Source: Terriglobia bacterium
GTDB taxonomy: Bacteria > Acidobacteriota > Terriglobia > Bryobacterales > Bryobacteraceae
Length of the DNA stretch: 64,000 nucleotides
NCBI GenBank assembly: GCA_020073445.1
Contig: JAIQFE010000019.1
Span: 186,001 to 250,000, forward strand
Direction: 5' to 3'
The notes under the pieces: generated by a model
Databases searched by the model: none
The model's input: the letters and a program-made list of their open reading frames with translations, nothing else
Told to the model about the DNA's origin: nothing
Position numbers and translations under genes: made by a program
Part shown: positions 14,707 to 22,387 of the stretch, one piece after another
How positions within the stretch are numbered: position 1 is the first letter of the stretch
Layout: each line of letters begins with the position of its first letter

Positions 14707-15743
14707 GAAGCGAGTCGCTCCTTGGCCCTACGCCCTTGCCGCGCCAAGTCGATGGCGACGGCGCTGATCGCACCAGGGTCATGCCGGATCTTTTCCTGGA
14801 TCCGCCGGCCGGCGATCCGCACCAGATCGGCTGCTACCACCTTCACGCCCATGGCCTCGATCTTTTTCAGGTCGTTGGTCACGGGGCGAGCCTCTCGGGC
14901 GCGATATTTCTCGAGTGCTTTCCGCAGGATGGGACCGGTGTTGACCACGCAAACGTCGATCAGGCCCCGGCTCCGGCGTCCGCCGTGACGCACAAGAGCA
15001 GCCAGGTGATCCGAAGCGCCCTCCATACCGGTGGTTTCGCCGGGCTGCGTCATGAGATTCGTGAAATACACTTTTACCGCCGGCGAGGCCGCGATGGCTT
15101 GCGGAATTCCTTCCACGAGAAGATGCGGGATCACGCTGGTGTAGAGCGAGCCCGGCCCGAGTGTGATTAGATCCGCTTGAGCGATCGCGTCGAGCGTCTC
15201 TTTTAGGGGGCGGGCCCGGCGCGGGCTCAGCGCCACTCGCTCGATCGCGCGCGTGCTGCGGCTGATGCGCGTCTCGCCGCTGATTTTTCTGCCGTCCACG
15301 AGCGTTGCTTCCAGTCTGACGTTCGCCGCCGTGGATGGATAGATCCGTCCGCGCACCGCCAGCACTTCCGAAGAGAGCTTCACGGCCTGGGCGAAGTCGC
15401 CGGTCAGATGGGTCATGGCCATCAGAAACAGATTTCCGAAGCTGTGTCCTTTGAGGCCGCGGCCGCCCGTAAAACGATAGTTGAATAACTGCGATAGCAG
15501 CGCCTCATCCTGGCACAGCGCCACCATGCAGTTGCGGATATCGCCCGGCGGCAGGACATCGAAATCGCGACGCAGCCGCCCGGAGCTGCCCCCGTCGTCG
15601 GTCACCGTGACTACGGCTGTGATCTCCAGGCCTCCCTCGGCCGCCTGGATGTAGCGCTTCAATCCCCGTAGTAATGTTGCCAGCCCGGTACCGCCTCCCA
15701 TGGAGACGATCCGCAGCGGTTGTGTTCGCACACCTTCACTCAT
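14703..15743 (-). CDS. glmR: YvcK/GlmR family regulator (CofD-like fold)
   Basis: 346 residues. The hallmark IVSMGGGTGLATLLRGLK is at the N-terminus, followed by VTVTDDGGSSGRLRRDF and DIRNCMVAL, then GHSFGNLFL, LGPGSLYTSVIPHLLV and a C-terminal AADLVRIAGRR. YvcK/GlmR binds UDP-GlcNAc and in Bacillus tunes carbon flow into amino sugars through GlmS. The 4-bp overlap with glmU places the sensor and the synthesis enzyme in one transcript. Confidence 0.94.
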   Translation of the reverse strand: MSEGVRTQPLRIVSMGGGTGLATLLRGLKRYIQAAEGGLEITAVVTVTDDGGSSGRLRRDFDVLPPGDIRNCMVALCQDEALLSQLFNYRFTGGRGLKGHSFGNLFLMAMTHLTGDFAQAVKLSSEVLAVRGRIYPSTAANVRLEATLVDGRKISGETRISRSTRAIERVALSPRRARPLKETLDAIAQADLITLGPGSLYTSVIPHLLVEGIPQAIAASPAVKVYFTNLMTQPGETTGMEGASDHLAALVRHGGRRSRGLIDVCVVNTGPILRKALEKYRAREARPVTNDLKKIEAMGVKVVAADLVRIAGRRIQEKIRHDPGAISAVAIDLARQGRRAKERLAS

Positions 15744-15800
15744 CGTAAGAAGTACTTTGAGGATCTCACGAGCCGCCCGCGCGCTCCAAGCGCGACAGGA

Positions 15801-15965
15801 CTACGACGCCTTCTTTTGGCGGGGCTCTTCTTCGGTTTCGTCGTACACGGAAACCTGCTCCAGATCGTCGGATTCGAAAACCTGGCCGCAGTCCACGCAG
15901 TGCACGTAATCGACTCCGTCGCGGCGCATCAGGAATTCCGTGCGCGTGTGCTCACAACCTGGCAT
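15801..15965 (-). CDS. 54-residue zinc-ribbon-like microprotein at the head of the glmR-glmU unit
   Basis: ATG 15965 to TAG 15801. The sequence has C4-x-H6 near the N-terminus and H22-C23-x-x-C26 (YVHCVDCGQVF), a plausible single zinc site, followed by a highly acidic tail (ESDDLEQVSVYDETEEE). It has a good promoter upstream (TTGACA-16-TAGAAT) and is followed 57 bp later by glmR on the same strand. No family is recognised. Similar short C..H..HCxxC proteins are often RNA- or protein-binding; that is inference. Confidence 0.6.
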   Translation of the reverse strand: MPGCEHTRTEFLMRRDGVDYVHCVDCGQVFESDDLEQVSVYDETEEEPRQKKAS

Positions 15966-15984
15966 AGCAAACTAAATCAACTCT

Positions 15985-16012
15985 ATTCTAGTCAAGGGAG
16001 TAATGGTGTCAA
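15985..16012 (-). promoter_or_regulatory. Sigma-70 promoter of the microprotein-glmR-glmU unit
   Basis: Reverse strand: perfect -35 TTGACA (16007-16012), 16-nt spacer, -10 TAGAAT (15985-15990). The expected transcript starts about 13 nt before the ATG of the 54-residue gene. That short leader has no Shine-Dalgarno sequence. Confidence 0.72.
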
Positions 16013-16051
16013 GCCCCCTCTAGGGCTAGGGCCGCCCCCGTTCACCTGAAT

Positions 16052-16993
16052 TCATCGGAGATTCACCTTAGCCGCAGTGTTTCGATAGGCTTCCAAGAGT
16101 GCCCCTTCGGCCGGATTGTGCTTGGGCGCCGATACCTGGTTGCCCTCTTCAAGCTCCACCAGCATCCGAAATCTTTCGAGCAACGGCTCGCTGCCGAACA
16201 CCCCGCCGCTATAGCAAACCTTTACCTGCTTGGATGGTTCGAAGAGCTGCCACCGGACTGCCGCGGTCAGTGTCGCCAGCGCCTGAGCCGCCGATCCCAG
16301 GATGTCGCGCGCCACGGTGTCTCCCGCGCGCGCCGCCTGGTCGACGAGTTTCGCCCAGCCCGCGACGCGATCGCGCGGATATTCGCCGGTATAGAAAAGG
16401 TGCAGCAGTCGATTGGCGCTGGAGGCACCCGCGGTATTCTCGAAAACAGCTTCGAGCAGAGCCTCGCGCAAGGCGGTCGGTGGACCCCAGCCCTCCTCGT
16501 TTCGCAGAATCGCGCGCAGCGCCTGACGGACCAGGTCGAACGCGCCGCCCTCGTCGCCGAAGATGTATCCCCAGCCACCGGCACGAGCCGTAACACCCGC
16601 GGCGTTCCGTCCGAAGGCGATCGATCCCGTACCGGCGATCACGATGATCCCCGGTTCGCCGCCGGTCGCGCCCGCCAGCGCGATATGCGCGTCATGCGTA
16701 ATTAGATAGCGCTCCGCCCGGATCGTTTCTTTGGCCAGCGCCTCTTTGTCGTCGGGACCTCCGCTCAAGCCCAGGCAAGCCGCTTCGAACATGAGCGGCT
16801 CACTCAGGCCTGCCGATGCCGCGGCCCCTCTCACGCTGTCCGTGATCGCCGCGATGAATTTCCGCCGACCCTCGCTCGCCGCCGCGTGGTTGCACGGCCC
16901 CGCTCGCCCTGCTCCAATCACACGGCCGGTCTCGTCGCCGATCAGCGCCGTGGTGCTGGACTGGCCTCCGTCGATGCCCAAGAAGATGCGCAT
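16052..16993 (-). CDS. BadF/BadG/BcrA/BcrD-type ATPase, N-acetylglucosamine-kinase-like
   Basis: 313 residues from ATG 16993. ASKHA-fold phosphate motifs are visible: IFLGIDGGQSSTTALIGD (phosphate 1), ITHDAHIALAGATGG and IIVIAGTGSIAFGR (phosphate 2), GWGYIFGDEGGAFDL, and CYSGGVFGSEPLL (adenosine). Length and motifs fit the single-domain GlcNAc-kinase-like branch, not the larger 2-hydroxyacyl-CoA dehydratase activators. The start overlaps the preceding stop as TAATG, so it is translated with the glycosyltransferase. The 20-residue N-terminal extension of the longest frame lies inside that upstream gene and is not used. Confidence 0.85.
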   Translation of the reverse strand: MRIFLGIDGGQSSTTALIGDETGRVIGAGRAGPCNHAAASEGRRKFIAAITDSVRGAAASAGLSEPLMFEAACLGLSGGPDDKEALAKETIRAERYLITHDAHIALAGATGGEPGIIVIAGTGSIAFGRNAAGVTARAGGWGYIFGDEGGAFDLVRQALRAILRNEEGWGPPTALREALLEAVFENTAGASSANRLLHLFYTGEYPRDRVAGWAKLVDQAARAGDTVARDILGSAAQALATLTAAVRWQLFEPSKQVKVCYSGGVFGSEPLLERFRMLVELEEGNQVSAPKHNPAEGALLEAYRNTAAKVNLR

Positions 16994-19251
16994 TACCAGA
17001 TGGTCTGATACAGCCGCTCGCCTTCCGTGTGGCCTAGCAGCCTCAGCCCCCACGACTCCGGATCCTCGGCGAAATCCTCCGCGCCATTGTTTTTGTCGGC
17101 GATCATCAGATAGTGAATCCCGCGAGCATGCAGCTCGTAGGTTGCCATCCGGCGGATTCCCTTGGGCACGTCCTGGTACATCACCGCCGGATTGTCTGCG
17201 ATCTTCTCCCAGGTTTCGGATGGATTCATGGATTCCAGTTGCAGCCGGGTCAACTCGGAATCGCCGGACACCACCAGGCGCACTTCATCTACGGATTCTT
17301 CCCGTCCGAAATCGACGTCCAGGTACATCCCAGGGCTCGCAATCTCTCCGGATCGCCAGCGAGTTGCCAGAGCGTTGTCGAACGCCAGTTGCACTTCCCA
17401 AGGATTGGGCCACGCTTGCAGGCGCCAGTCTAACTTTCGCGTAAGTTCCGCGCCGTGATTTAAAAAACGCAGTTCGTACACATTCCATTGATGAGGATAA
17501 GCGGCTTGGGCCGTCTGCTCCACTCGCATGCGCCGCACCTTGCGTTCCGGAAACGAGAAGACCCTCGACATGATCGGCTGCGCAGCTGGGTTCCAGCCCA
17601 TGTTGATCGTATCGGCGAGAGTCTCGTTCGCGGCGGAGTGGTAGTACACCAGGATCGGATGCCTGGTGTAGGCATCCAGAATCCCGTCCATGCTGAAAAC
17701 CGGCTCGTTGCCAGGGACCATGGCGTCGACCATCTGGGCCGCGGCGTATCCATGGGCGTTTTTGCGTAGGAATTCATCCGGCGGAGTGAGGCGCAGGGCT
17801 GCCTTGTAGGGAAACCGGACCAGCCTCCAGCAGTTCTGATTCACGTACCGGTTCAGGACCGGAGGCCAGGAAGCCGCCGTGTGGAGCAGCATCAGTGCGG
17901 CGAGCAACGGGGCCGCTTCCGCAAACGCAAGCCCCATCGCCAGAGAAAAGAACGGCAAGGCCGGAATCAAGAAGCGCGCTCCAATGTTCGCAAAGTATGT
18001 GGAAAATACCAGCGCTCCCGCCAGCAGCAGCCGCCTGCCGGCTTGAAATCGCAGCGCGGCCAGGGCGATGGGCAAGAGAAGAAATGCCGGCCCGATGATC
18101 CCGCCGACGTATCCCCCGCGCAAGGTCGCTTCGAGCGCCAGCGGCCGGAGGCTCGGCATTCCGTAGTTCCGGAGGAACTCCGAATAGTCGCGTTCGAACA
18201 TCACGTGGATGTAGGGATTCCGGAAAAGGGAGTTCGCGAAGGGAGCTACCGGATTCTGGTACCAGATCCAGTTCCGCGCAATCCACGGACCTGCCATGAC
18301 CAGCGCGCAGCCCGCCACCAGCAGTACCGCCTGCAAGCTTTGGCTGACTGGCCGCGGGCGCTTGCCGATGGGCCGCAGGCGCCTGCTGCGCCACGCGACG
18401 AAACCCAACGCATAGATCGCGATGGGGAATGCGGTGTACTTGGCAGCATACGCGTAGCCCGATAGCAGGCCCACCGGAATCAGCAAACGCAATTCGTCCC
18501 GGTGGTCGTCCCATATTTCGGTCCAGTAGAACACCCCGAACACGATCGCCGCCGTCGCCACATCCACGTAAGCGGCGGATGCATCGGCGCCGGCCACCGG
18601 ACTCGCGAAGGTGAGCAGCGCGCCCGCCGCTCCGGCCCACGGCTTCCCGATCCGGCGCCCGTACGCCAGGATTGCCAGCGCCAGAGCGATGGCAAACGCA
18701 ACGTGCACCAGGGCCGCGGCCGAATGGCGCCCGATGGCGAAGGCCGGCACGAACAGCATCTCCACGCCCTGGCTCAGCATCGCGTACATGTCGTTCGTCA
18801 GCGGCTCGAATCCATGAACACGGAGTTCTCGCGCCACCAGCCCCAGATGGTAGCTGGCCCCATCCGGGCTCACTTCCGGAGCCCATGCGTTTACCAGATA
18901 GACGACCGCGAAAACTCCTGCGCACCAGCCAAACACCATCCTCAGGTTTTTGCCTAGCGGCGGGACTGGCTTGGCGCTTTCCGTGTGGGCGCCGCGCCAC
19001 GCCCCGGTGATGACCGCCGCGGCGATGATTCCAGCCAGCAGCGCTACCAGGACCGGCCAATACGCGATGTGCACGGCCAGAACGGCGAAGATCGCCAGGT
19101 GCAGACACGCAGCTCCCAGCACGAAGGCCAGAGGGATTCGTTCGTCTTGCCGAAGGCTCGCGCGCAATCGATCGATAAGCAGCGAGCCGGCCGCGTAGCA
19201 CGCGACTATCGTGAATCCCGCTCCGAACAACGCAGCTACGGCTTGCCACAT
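16993..19251 (-). CDS. Multi-pass glycosyltransferase (GT39/ArnT-like) with C-terminal discoidin-like region
   Basis: 752 residues from ATG 19251. The N-terminal ~430 residues contain about eleven hydrophobic segments, with the acidic first-loop pattern VNAWAPEVSPDGASYHLGL typical of GT-C enzymes that use polyprenyl-phosphate sugars. The C-terminal ~250 residues are soluble and periplasmic; YLDVDFGREESVDEVRLVVSGDS is F5/8 (discoidin)-like and may bind carbohydrate. Both ends are coupled by TAATG overlaps, to a lipoprotein gene upstream and the BadF-like gene downstream. Donor and acceptor are unknown. Confidence 0.8.
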   Translation of the reverse strand: MWQAVAALFGAGFTIVACYAAGSLLIDRLRASLRQDERIPLAFVLGAACLHLAIFAVLAVHIAYWPVLVALLAGIIAAAVITGAWRGAHTESAKPVPPLGKNLRMVFGWCAGVFAVVYLVNAWAPEVSPDGASYHLGLVARELRVHGFEPLTNDMYAMLSQGVEMLFVPAFAIGRHSAAALVHVAFAIALALAILAYGRRIGKPWAGAAGALLTFASPVAGADASAAYVDVATAAIVFGVFYWTEIWDDHRDELRLLIPVGLLSGYAYAAKYTAFPIAIYALGFVAWRSRRLRPIGKRPRPVSQSLQAVLLVAGCALVMAGPWIARNWIWYQNPVAPFANSLFRNPYIHVMFERDYSEFLRNYGMPSLRPLALEATLRGGYVGGIIGPAFLLLPIALAALRFQAGRRLLLAGALVFSTYFANIGARFLIPALPFFSLAMGLAFAEAAPLLAALMLLHTAASWPPVLNRYVNQNCWRLVRFPYKAALRLTPPDEFLRKNAHGYAAAQMVDAMVPGNEPVFSMDGILDAYTRHPILVYYHSAANETLADTINMGWNPAAQPIMSRVFSFPERKVRRMRVEQTAQAAYPHQWNVYELRFLNHGAELTRKLDWRLQAWPNPWEVQLAFDNALATRWRSGEIASPGMYLDVDFGREESVDEVRLVVSGDSELTRLQLESMNPSETWEKIADNPAVMYQDVPKGIRRMATYELHARGIHYLMIADKNNGAEDFAEDPESWGLRLLGHTEGERLYQTIW

Positions 19252-19781
19252 TATTGTGTAAGCCCGATCCGCATGAGTATGATCCCGAGTTGCGGGCCGC
19301 CCTCTGGAGGAACCCACGGCTTGTCGATCTCCGCGGCAACCGTAACTTCCTGTCCCTCGGTCACCAATCCGGCCGGAACCGCCTTTTCGAAGTGCTGAAC
19401 GCCATCGTGTGGGTAGCGAACCCGATCCAGCACAACGTCGTTCACCAGGAACGATACCGTCAACGGGCCGGTGTTCCGCAGCATGACTTCGGCGATGGCG
19501 AAATCGATCGTGTACCGAAGGTTCTCGGCGGAGCGCATCCGCACTCGTACCGTGGGCCGTTGTCCGGTCCATCGCCATGTGGGGGTAGCGTTTGAAGTAA
19601 GGTCCTGGACGAAGTGCGATTTGGCGTCTTCATCTGACATGTCGACGATCCCGGAAAAGCGGTATGGCCGGAAATCCTCAAGCGGCTGGCGCTGCACCGG
19701 GGGCGCGAACGGCCCGGGCGTATTGCGGCATGCGCTTGCGATCAGCACCGGAGCACATGCCCAGCCCACCCTGCGCTTCAT
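19251..19781 (-). CDS. Putative lipoprotein, first gene of the glycosyltransferase operon
   Basis: 176 residues from ATG 19781 (MKRRVGWACAPVLIASAC). The signal peptide ends in a lipobox-like IASAC, so it is probably lipid-anchored. The mature part has a beta-sandwich look (VRVRMRSAENLRYTIDFAIAEVMLRNTGPLTVSFLVNDVVLDRV...) with the same 'mutual hydrogen-bond-free' beta pattern as carbohydrate-binding modules, but no family is recognised. TATAGT lies 7 nt before the ATG. Its TAA overlaps the next ATG. Confidence 0.7.
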   Translation of the reverse strand: MKRRVGWACAPVLIASACRNTPGPFAPPVQRQPLEDFRPYRFSGIVDMSDEDAKSHFVQDLTSNATPTWRWTGQRPTVRVRMRSAENLRYTIDFAIAEVMLRNTGPLTVSFLVNDVVLDRVRYPHDGVQHFEKAVPAGLVTEGQEVTVAAEIDKPWVPPEGGPQLGIILMRIGLTQ

Positions 19782-19855
19782 TCCCGATACTATAACGCCA
19801 AACCATCCCCCTCCTCTCACGTCTAAATTCATCATCGTGGTAATTTGGGAGAAAC

Positions 19856-20839
19856 ATGCATTTGAAACAGGCCCTGCTTTTCGCGCTCCTCTCCGTTTCG
19901 TTGTCGGCCCAGGATCCCGCGGCAGATCCCCAGAAAGTGGTCGCGACCGTTGCCGGCAAGGACATCACCGTGGCTGACGTTCAGAAGATGACGTCCATGT
20001 TCAGTCCTCAAGACATGCAGCAGTTTCAGCAGAACCCGCAATTCATCCTCAGCCAATATTTTCTCTTCGTTCATCTGGCCGAAGAAGGAGAGAAACTCAA
20101 GCTGTTCGATAAGAGCCCCTATAAGGAGCAGTTCGAGGGCATGAAGCTGCAGTTTCTCCGCAACGCGCGACTGAATGAGGAGAACAATAGCTACCCGGTG
20201 TCTTCGGAGATGATCGATGCCTACTACAAACAGCACAGCGCCCAATACGAGCAGGCCAAGATCAAAGCGATCTATATTCCCTTCGCCGGCCAAGTAGTTC
20301 CCACCGGTACCGACAGGGCCGCACTGGAAGCCGCCGCGAAACAAGCCCTGCAGGCCGGGCAATCCAAAAGGTCTGAAGCCGATGCCCGTACGCTGGCCGC
20401 CGATATCGTGAAGCAGCTCCGAGGTGGCGCGGACTTCGGAACGCTGGTGCAACAGCATTCGGAAGATCCAACCTCCAAGGCCCTCGGTGGCGATTTTCCC
20501 CCTATTAAAGCTGCCAGCGACTATCCGGCCGACCTGAAGAACGCCGTCTTCGCGTTGAAAGCTGGAGAAGTCAGCGAGCCGATCCACCAACCCACTGCGT
20601 TCTGGATCGTCCGCCTGGAAGAGAAGGGACCGCAGCCGGTGGACGAACTCCGCGAGAATATCATTCTGGCGATCCGCAATGAGCACATGAATCAATGGAT
20701 GAAAGACATCAACGCCAGTTACCAGGCGGTCATCAAGGATCAGAGCTTCTTCAAAGCGCCTGCCCCGGCCGTTCCGGGTGCGTTCCCCGGGCTATTGCCG
20801 AACGGGGCGGCTCCGGCTGTTGCACCGCCTCAACGGTAG
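19856..20839 (+). CDS. PpiC/parvulin-type peptidyl-prolyl isomerase, SurA-like
   Basis: 327 residues with a signal peptide (FALLSVSLSAQ). An N-terminal SurA-like helical chaperone part (about 25-130) is followed by a single parvulin domain (about 145-270): IYIPF...LRGGADFGTLVQQHSEDPTSKALGGDFPPI...FALKAGEVSEPIHQPTAFWIVRLEEKG. The C-terminal ~50 residues return to helix and end Pro/Ala-rich. It should act in the periplasm on outer-membrane protein folding. GGGAGAAA precedes ATG. It is divergent from the lipoprotein gene and followed 18 bp later by a small metalloprotease-like gene. Confidence 0.88.
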   Translation: MHLKQALLFALLSVSLSAQDPAADPQKVVATVAGKDITVADVQKMTSMFSPQDMQQFQQNPQFILSQYFLFVHLAEEGEKLKLFDKSPYKEQFEGMKLQFLRNARLNEENNSYPVSSEMIDAYYKQHSAQYEQAKIKAIYIPFAGQVVPTGTDRAALEAAAKQALQAGQSKRSEADARTLAADIVKQLRGGADFGTLVQQHSEDPTSKALGGDFPPIKAASDYPADLKNAVFALKAGEVSEPIHQPTAFWIVRLEEKGPQPVDELRENIILAIRNEHMNQWMKDINASYQAVIKDQSFFKAPAPAVPGAFPGLLPNGAAPAVAPPQR

Positions 20840-20857
20840 CGACTGAGGAGCGAACGG

Positions 20858-21337
20858 TTGCTGCCGCTTCTGTCCGGCCGTCCCATCCGCGTGGAACTCC
20901 GCCGCTCCCTGGGGCCCCATCTGGCGGCCACACACATTCCACGAAGAGTCATCCTGCTCGATGCCGGACTGCTGGCACAGCCGGGCGAGTTCGAGCGAAT
21001 CCTGGTCCACGAGATTTTTCACTTCGCCTGGGTCCGCCTGTCGAACCAGACCCGCCGGAACTGGGAAATCGTGCTCGCGAAGGAGTTTGCGACCCGAGCC
21101 CGCGGCGAGCTCGGCTGGAGCGCCGAGTGGCGCAAGAATAAGCTCCGGCATTCTGATGTCTGGGGCCGAACTCCGGGCTGGCGCCGCTATGTTTGCGAAA
21201 GCTTTTGCGATACCTCCGCCTGGCTTTGCGCGAGGGTGCCCAGGCATGACGAATATACGCTGGCTGCCGGGGCTCGCCGCCTGCGCCGGAGCTGGTTTAC
21301 GGAGCATCTCTTGGGGCGCCTTCCGGTCTACGTTTAA
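20858..21337 (+). CDS. Small gluzincin-like putative metallopeptidase
   Basis: 159 residues, no signal peptide. A zinc-binding HExxH is at residues 51-55 (HEIFHF), and a second motif ExxxD at 114-118 (ESFCD) could give the third glutamate ligand, the arrangement of gluzincins and minimal 'minigluzincins'. The rest is basic and Trp-rich. I do not recognise the family. The start is TTG 20858, chosen because GAGGAG lies 7 nt upstream. It follows the PpiC gene by 18 bp, so it may process or control envelope proteins. Confidence 0.65.
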   Translation: MLPLLSGRPIRVELRRSLGPHLAATHIPRRVILLDAGLLAQPGEFERILVHEIFHFAWVRLSNQTRRNWEIVLAKEFATRARGELGWSAEWRKNKLRHSDVWGRTPGWRRYVCESFCDTSAWLCARVPRHDEYTLAAGARRLRRSWFTEHLLGRLPVYV

Positions 21338-21348
21338 ATTCCTGGGCG

Positions 21349-21354
21349 TATAAT
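21349..21354 (+). promoter_or_regulatory. Perfect -10 box, 6 nt before the tlpA-like start
   Basis: TATAAT is followed by AGAGCC and then ATG 21361. With this spacing the transcript would begin at or beside the start codon. No good -35 box is present at 16-18 nt, so confidence rests on the -10 alone. Confidence 0.55.
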
Positions 21355-21360
21355 AGAGCC

Positions 21361-21972
21361 ATGCAGGTCCGAAAACTGCCGGTGAGTTTGATCCGCCGCT
21401 GGGCACTCTTTGCGGCTGCCGTGGCAATCCTCGCTTCCTGCGAAGCTCCGATTCCAGACAACTTTCACTTAAAGGCCGTCAACGAGCGCAAGCCGACGCC
21501 GGATTTCAACCTGAAGGATGCGACCGGCGCCAACGTGAAGCTCTCCGATTACAGAGGCAAGGTGGTGCTTCTTAATTTCTGGGCTACCTGGTGCGGACCC
21601 TGCAAGGTCGAAATTCCCTGGTTCATGGACTTCGAGAGGACATATAAGGATCGCAATTTCGCCGTCCTCGGAGTTTCCATGGATGAAGACGGCTGGGATG
21701 CCGTGAAGCCCTACGTCGAAGAGAAGAAGATGAACTATCGCGTGGTGCTGGGTAACGATCAAGTTTCCACGCTCTTCGGCAACGTCGACTCGCTGCCCAC
21801 CACCATCGTCATCGATCGCGAAGGGCGCATCGCCTCCATGCACGTCGGCCTGGTCGCCAAGGCCACCTATCAGAAAGAAATCGAGAAACTGTTAGAGGCC
21901 CCCAAAGATGGTCCGAAAACCGGTGCTGTTCGCGATTCTGGCGGCGAGTTCGCTCTGCTTCGCTCCCACTAA
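21361..21972 (+). CDS. TlpA-like thiol-disulfide reductase, lipoprotein
   Basis: 203 residues. The signal peptide ends in a lipobox (AILASC at about 22-27), so it is likely anchored in the envelope. The AhpC/TSA-thioredoxin fold has the active site WATWCGPCK and the cis-Pro region SLPTTIVIDREGRI. It probably keeps envelope cysteines reduced, for example in cytochrome c maturation. The last ~21 residues (PKDGPKTGAVRDSGG...) are encoded across the start and signal peptide of the next gene and look non-conserved. The promoter is at 21349. Confidence 0.9.
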   Translation: MQVRKLPVSLIRRWALFAAAVAILASCEAPIPDNFHLKAVNERKPTPDFNLKDATGANVKLSDYRGKVVLLNFWATWCGPCKVEIPWFMDFERTYKDRNFAVLGVSMDEDGWDAVKPYVEEKKMNYRVVLGNDQVSTLFGNVDSLPTTIVIDREGRIASMHVGLVAKATYQKEIEKLLEAPKDGPKTGAVRDSGGEFALLRSH

Positions 21973-22387
21973 CGTCTTCGCGCAAACTAGCGTATTGTTG
22001 ATGCCCAAGCCGGAGCCGGTGGCGGCCAAGGCTGGAACCACCGTCGAGGTCAAGCTTCCTCTGCAGCTCCGCGAGGGCTATCACATGAATACGAATATGC
22101 CGCCGGATCCTTATCTGATCCCGTTGCGCCTCACCTGGGATTCCGGGCCAATCAGCGCGGAAGTCGTCTATCCCAAGCCGGAGCTCCACAAGGTCGAATT
22201 CTCCGCGGCGCCTCTGCCGGTGTTCTCCGGGCGATTTGAGCTGCTCACGCGGTTCAAGGTGCCGGCCTCCGTGCAACCCGGACTGGTGAACATTCCCGGG
22301 AAACTGCGCTACCAGGCGTGCAACGATCGCATGTGCCTTCCGCCCAAAACGGTTGAGCTAACTCTGCCGGTCAGTGTCAGCCGCTAA
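21908..22387 (+). CDS. Free-standing DsbD N-terminal (alpha) domain
   Basis: 159 residues with a signal peptide (FAILAASSLCFAPTNVFA). The mature part is the immunoglobulin-like DsbD-alpha fold (PF11412-type), ending in the redox motif YQACNDRMCLPPKTVE, equivalent to the Cys103/Cys109 pair of nDsbD. The membrane DsbD-beta and the gamma domain are absent. It starts 65 bp inside the tlpA-like gene in another frame, so the two are translated together. A likely role is moving electrons to the TlpA-like protein; the inner-membrane donor is not in this window. Confidence 0.85.
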   Translation: MVRKPVLFAILAASSLCFAPTNVFAQTSVLLMPKPEPVAAKAGTTVEVKLPLQLREGYHMNTNMPPDPYLIPLRLTWDSGPISAEVVYPKPELHKVEFSAAPLPVFSGRFELLTRFKVPASVQPGLVNIPGKLRYQACNDRMCLPPKTVELTLPVSVSR

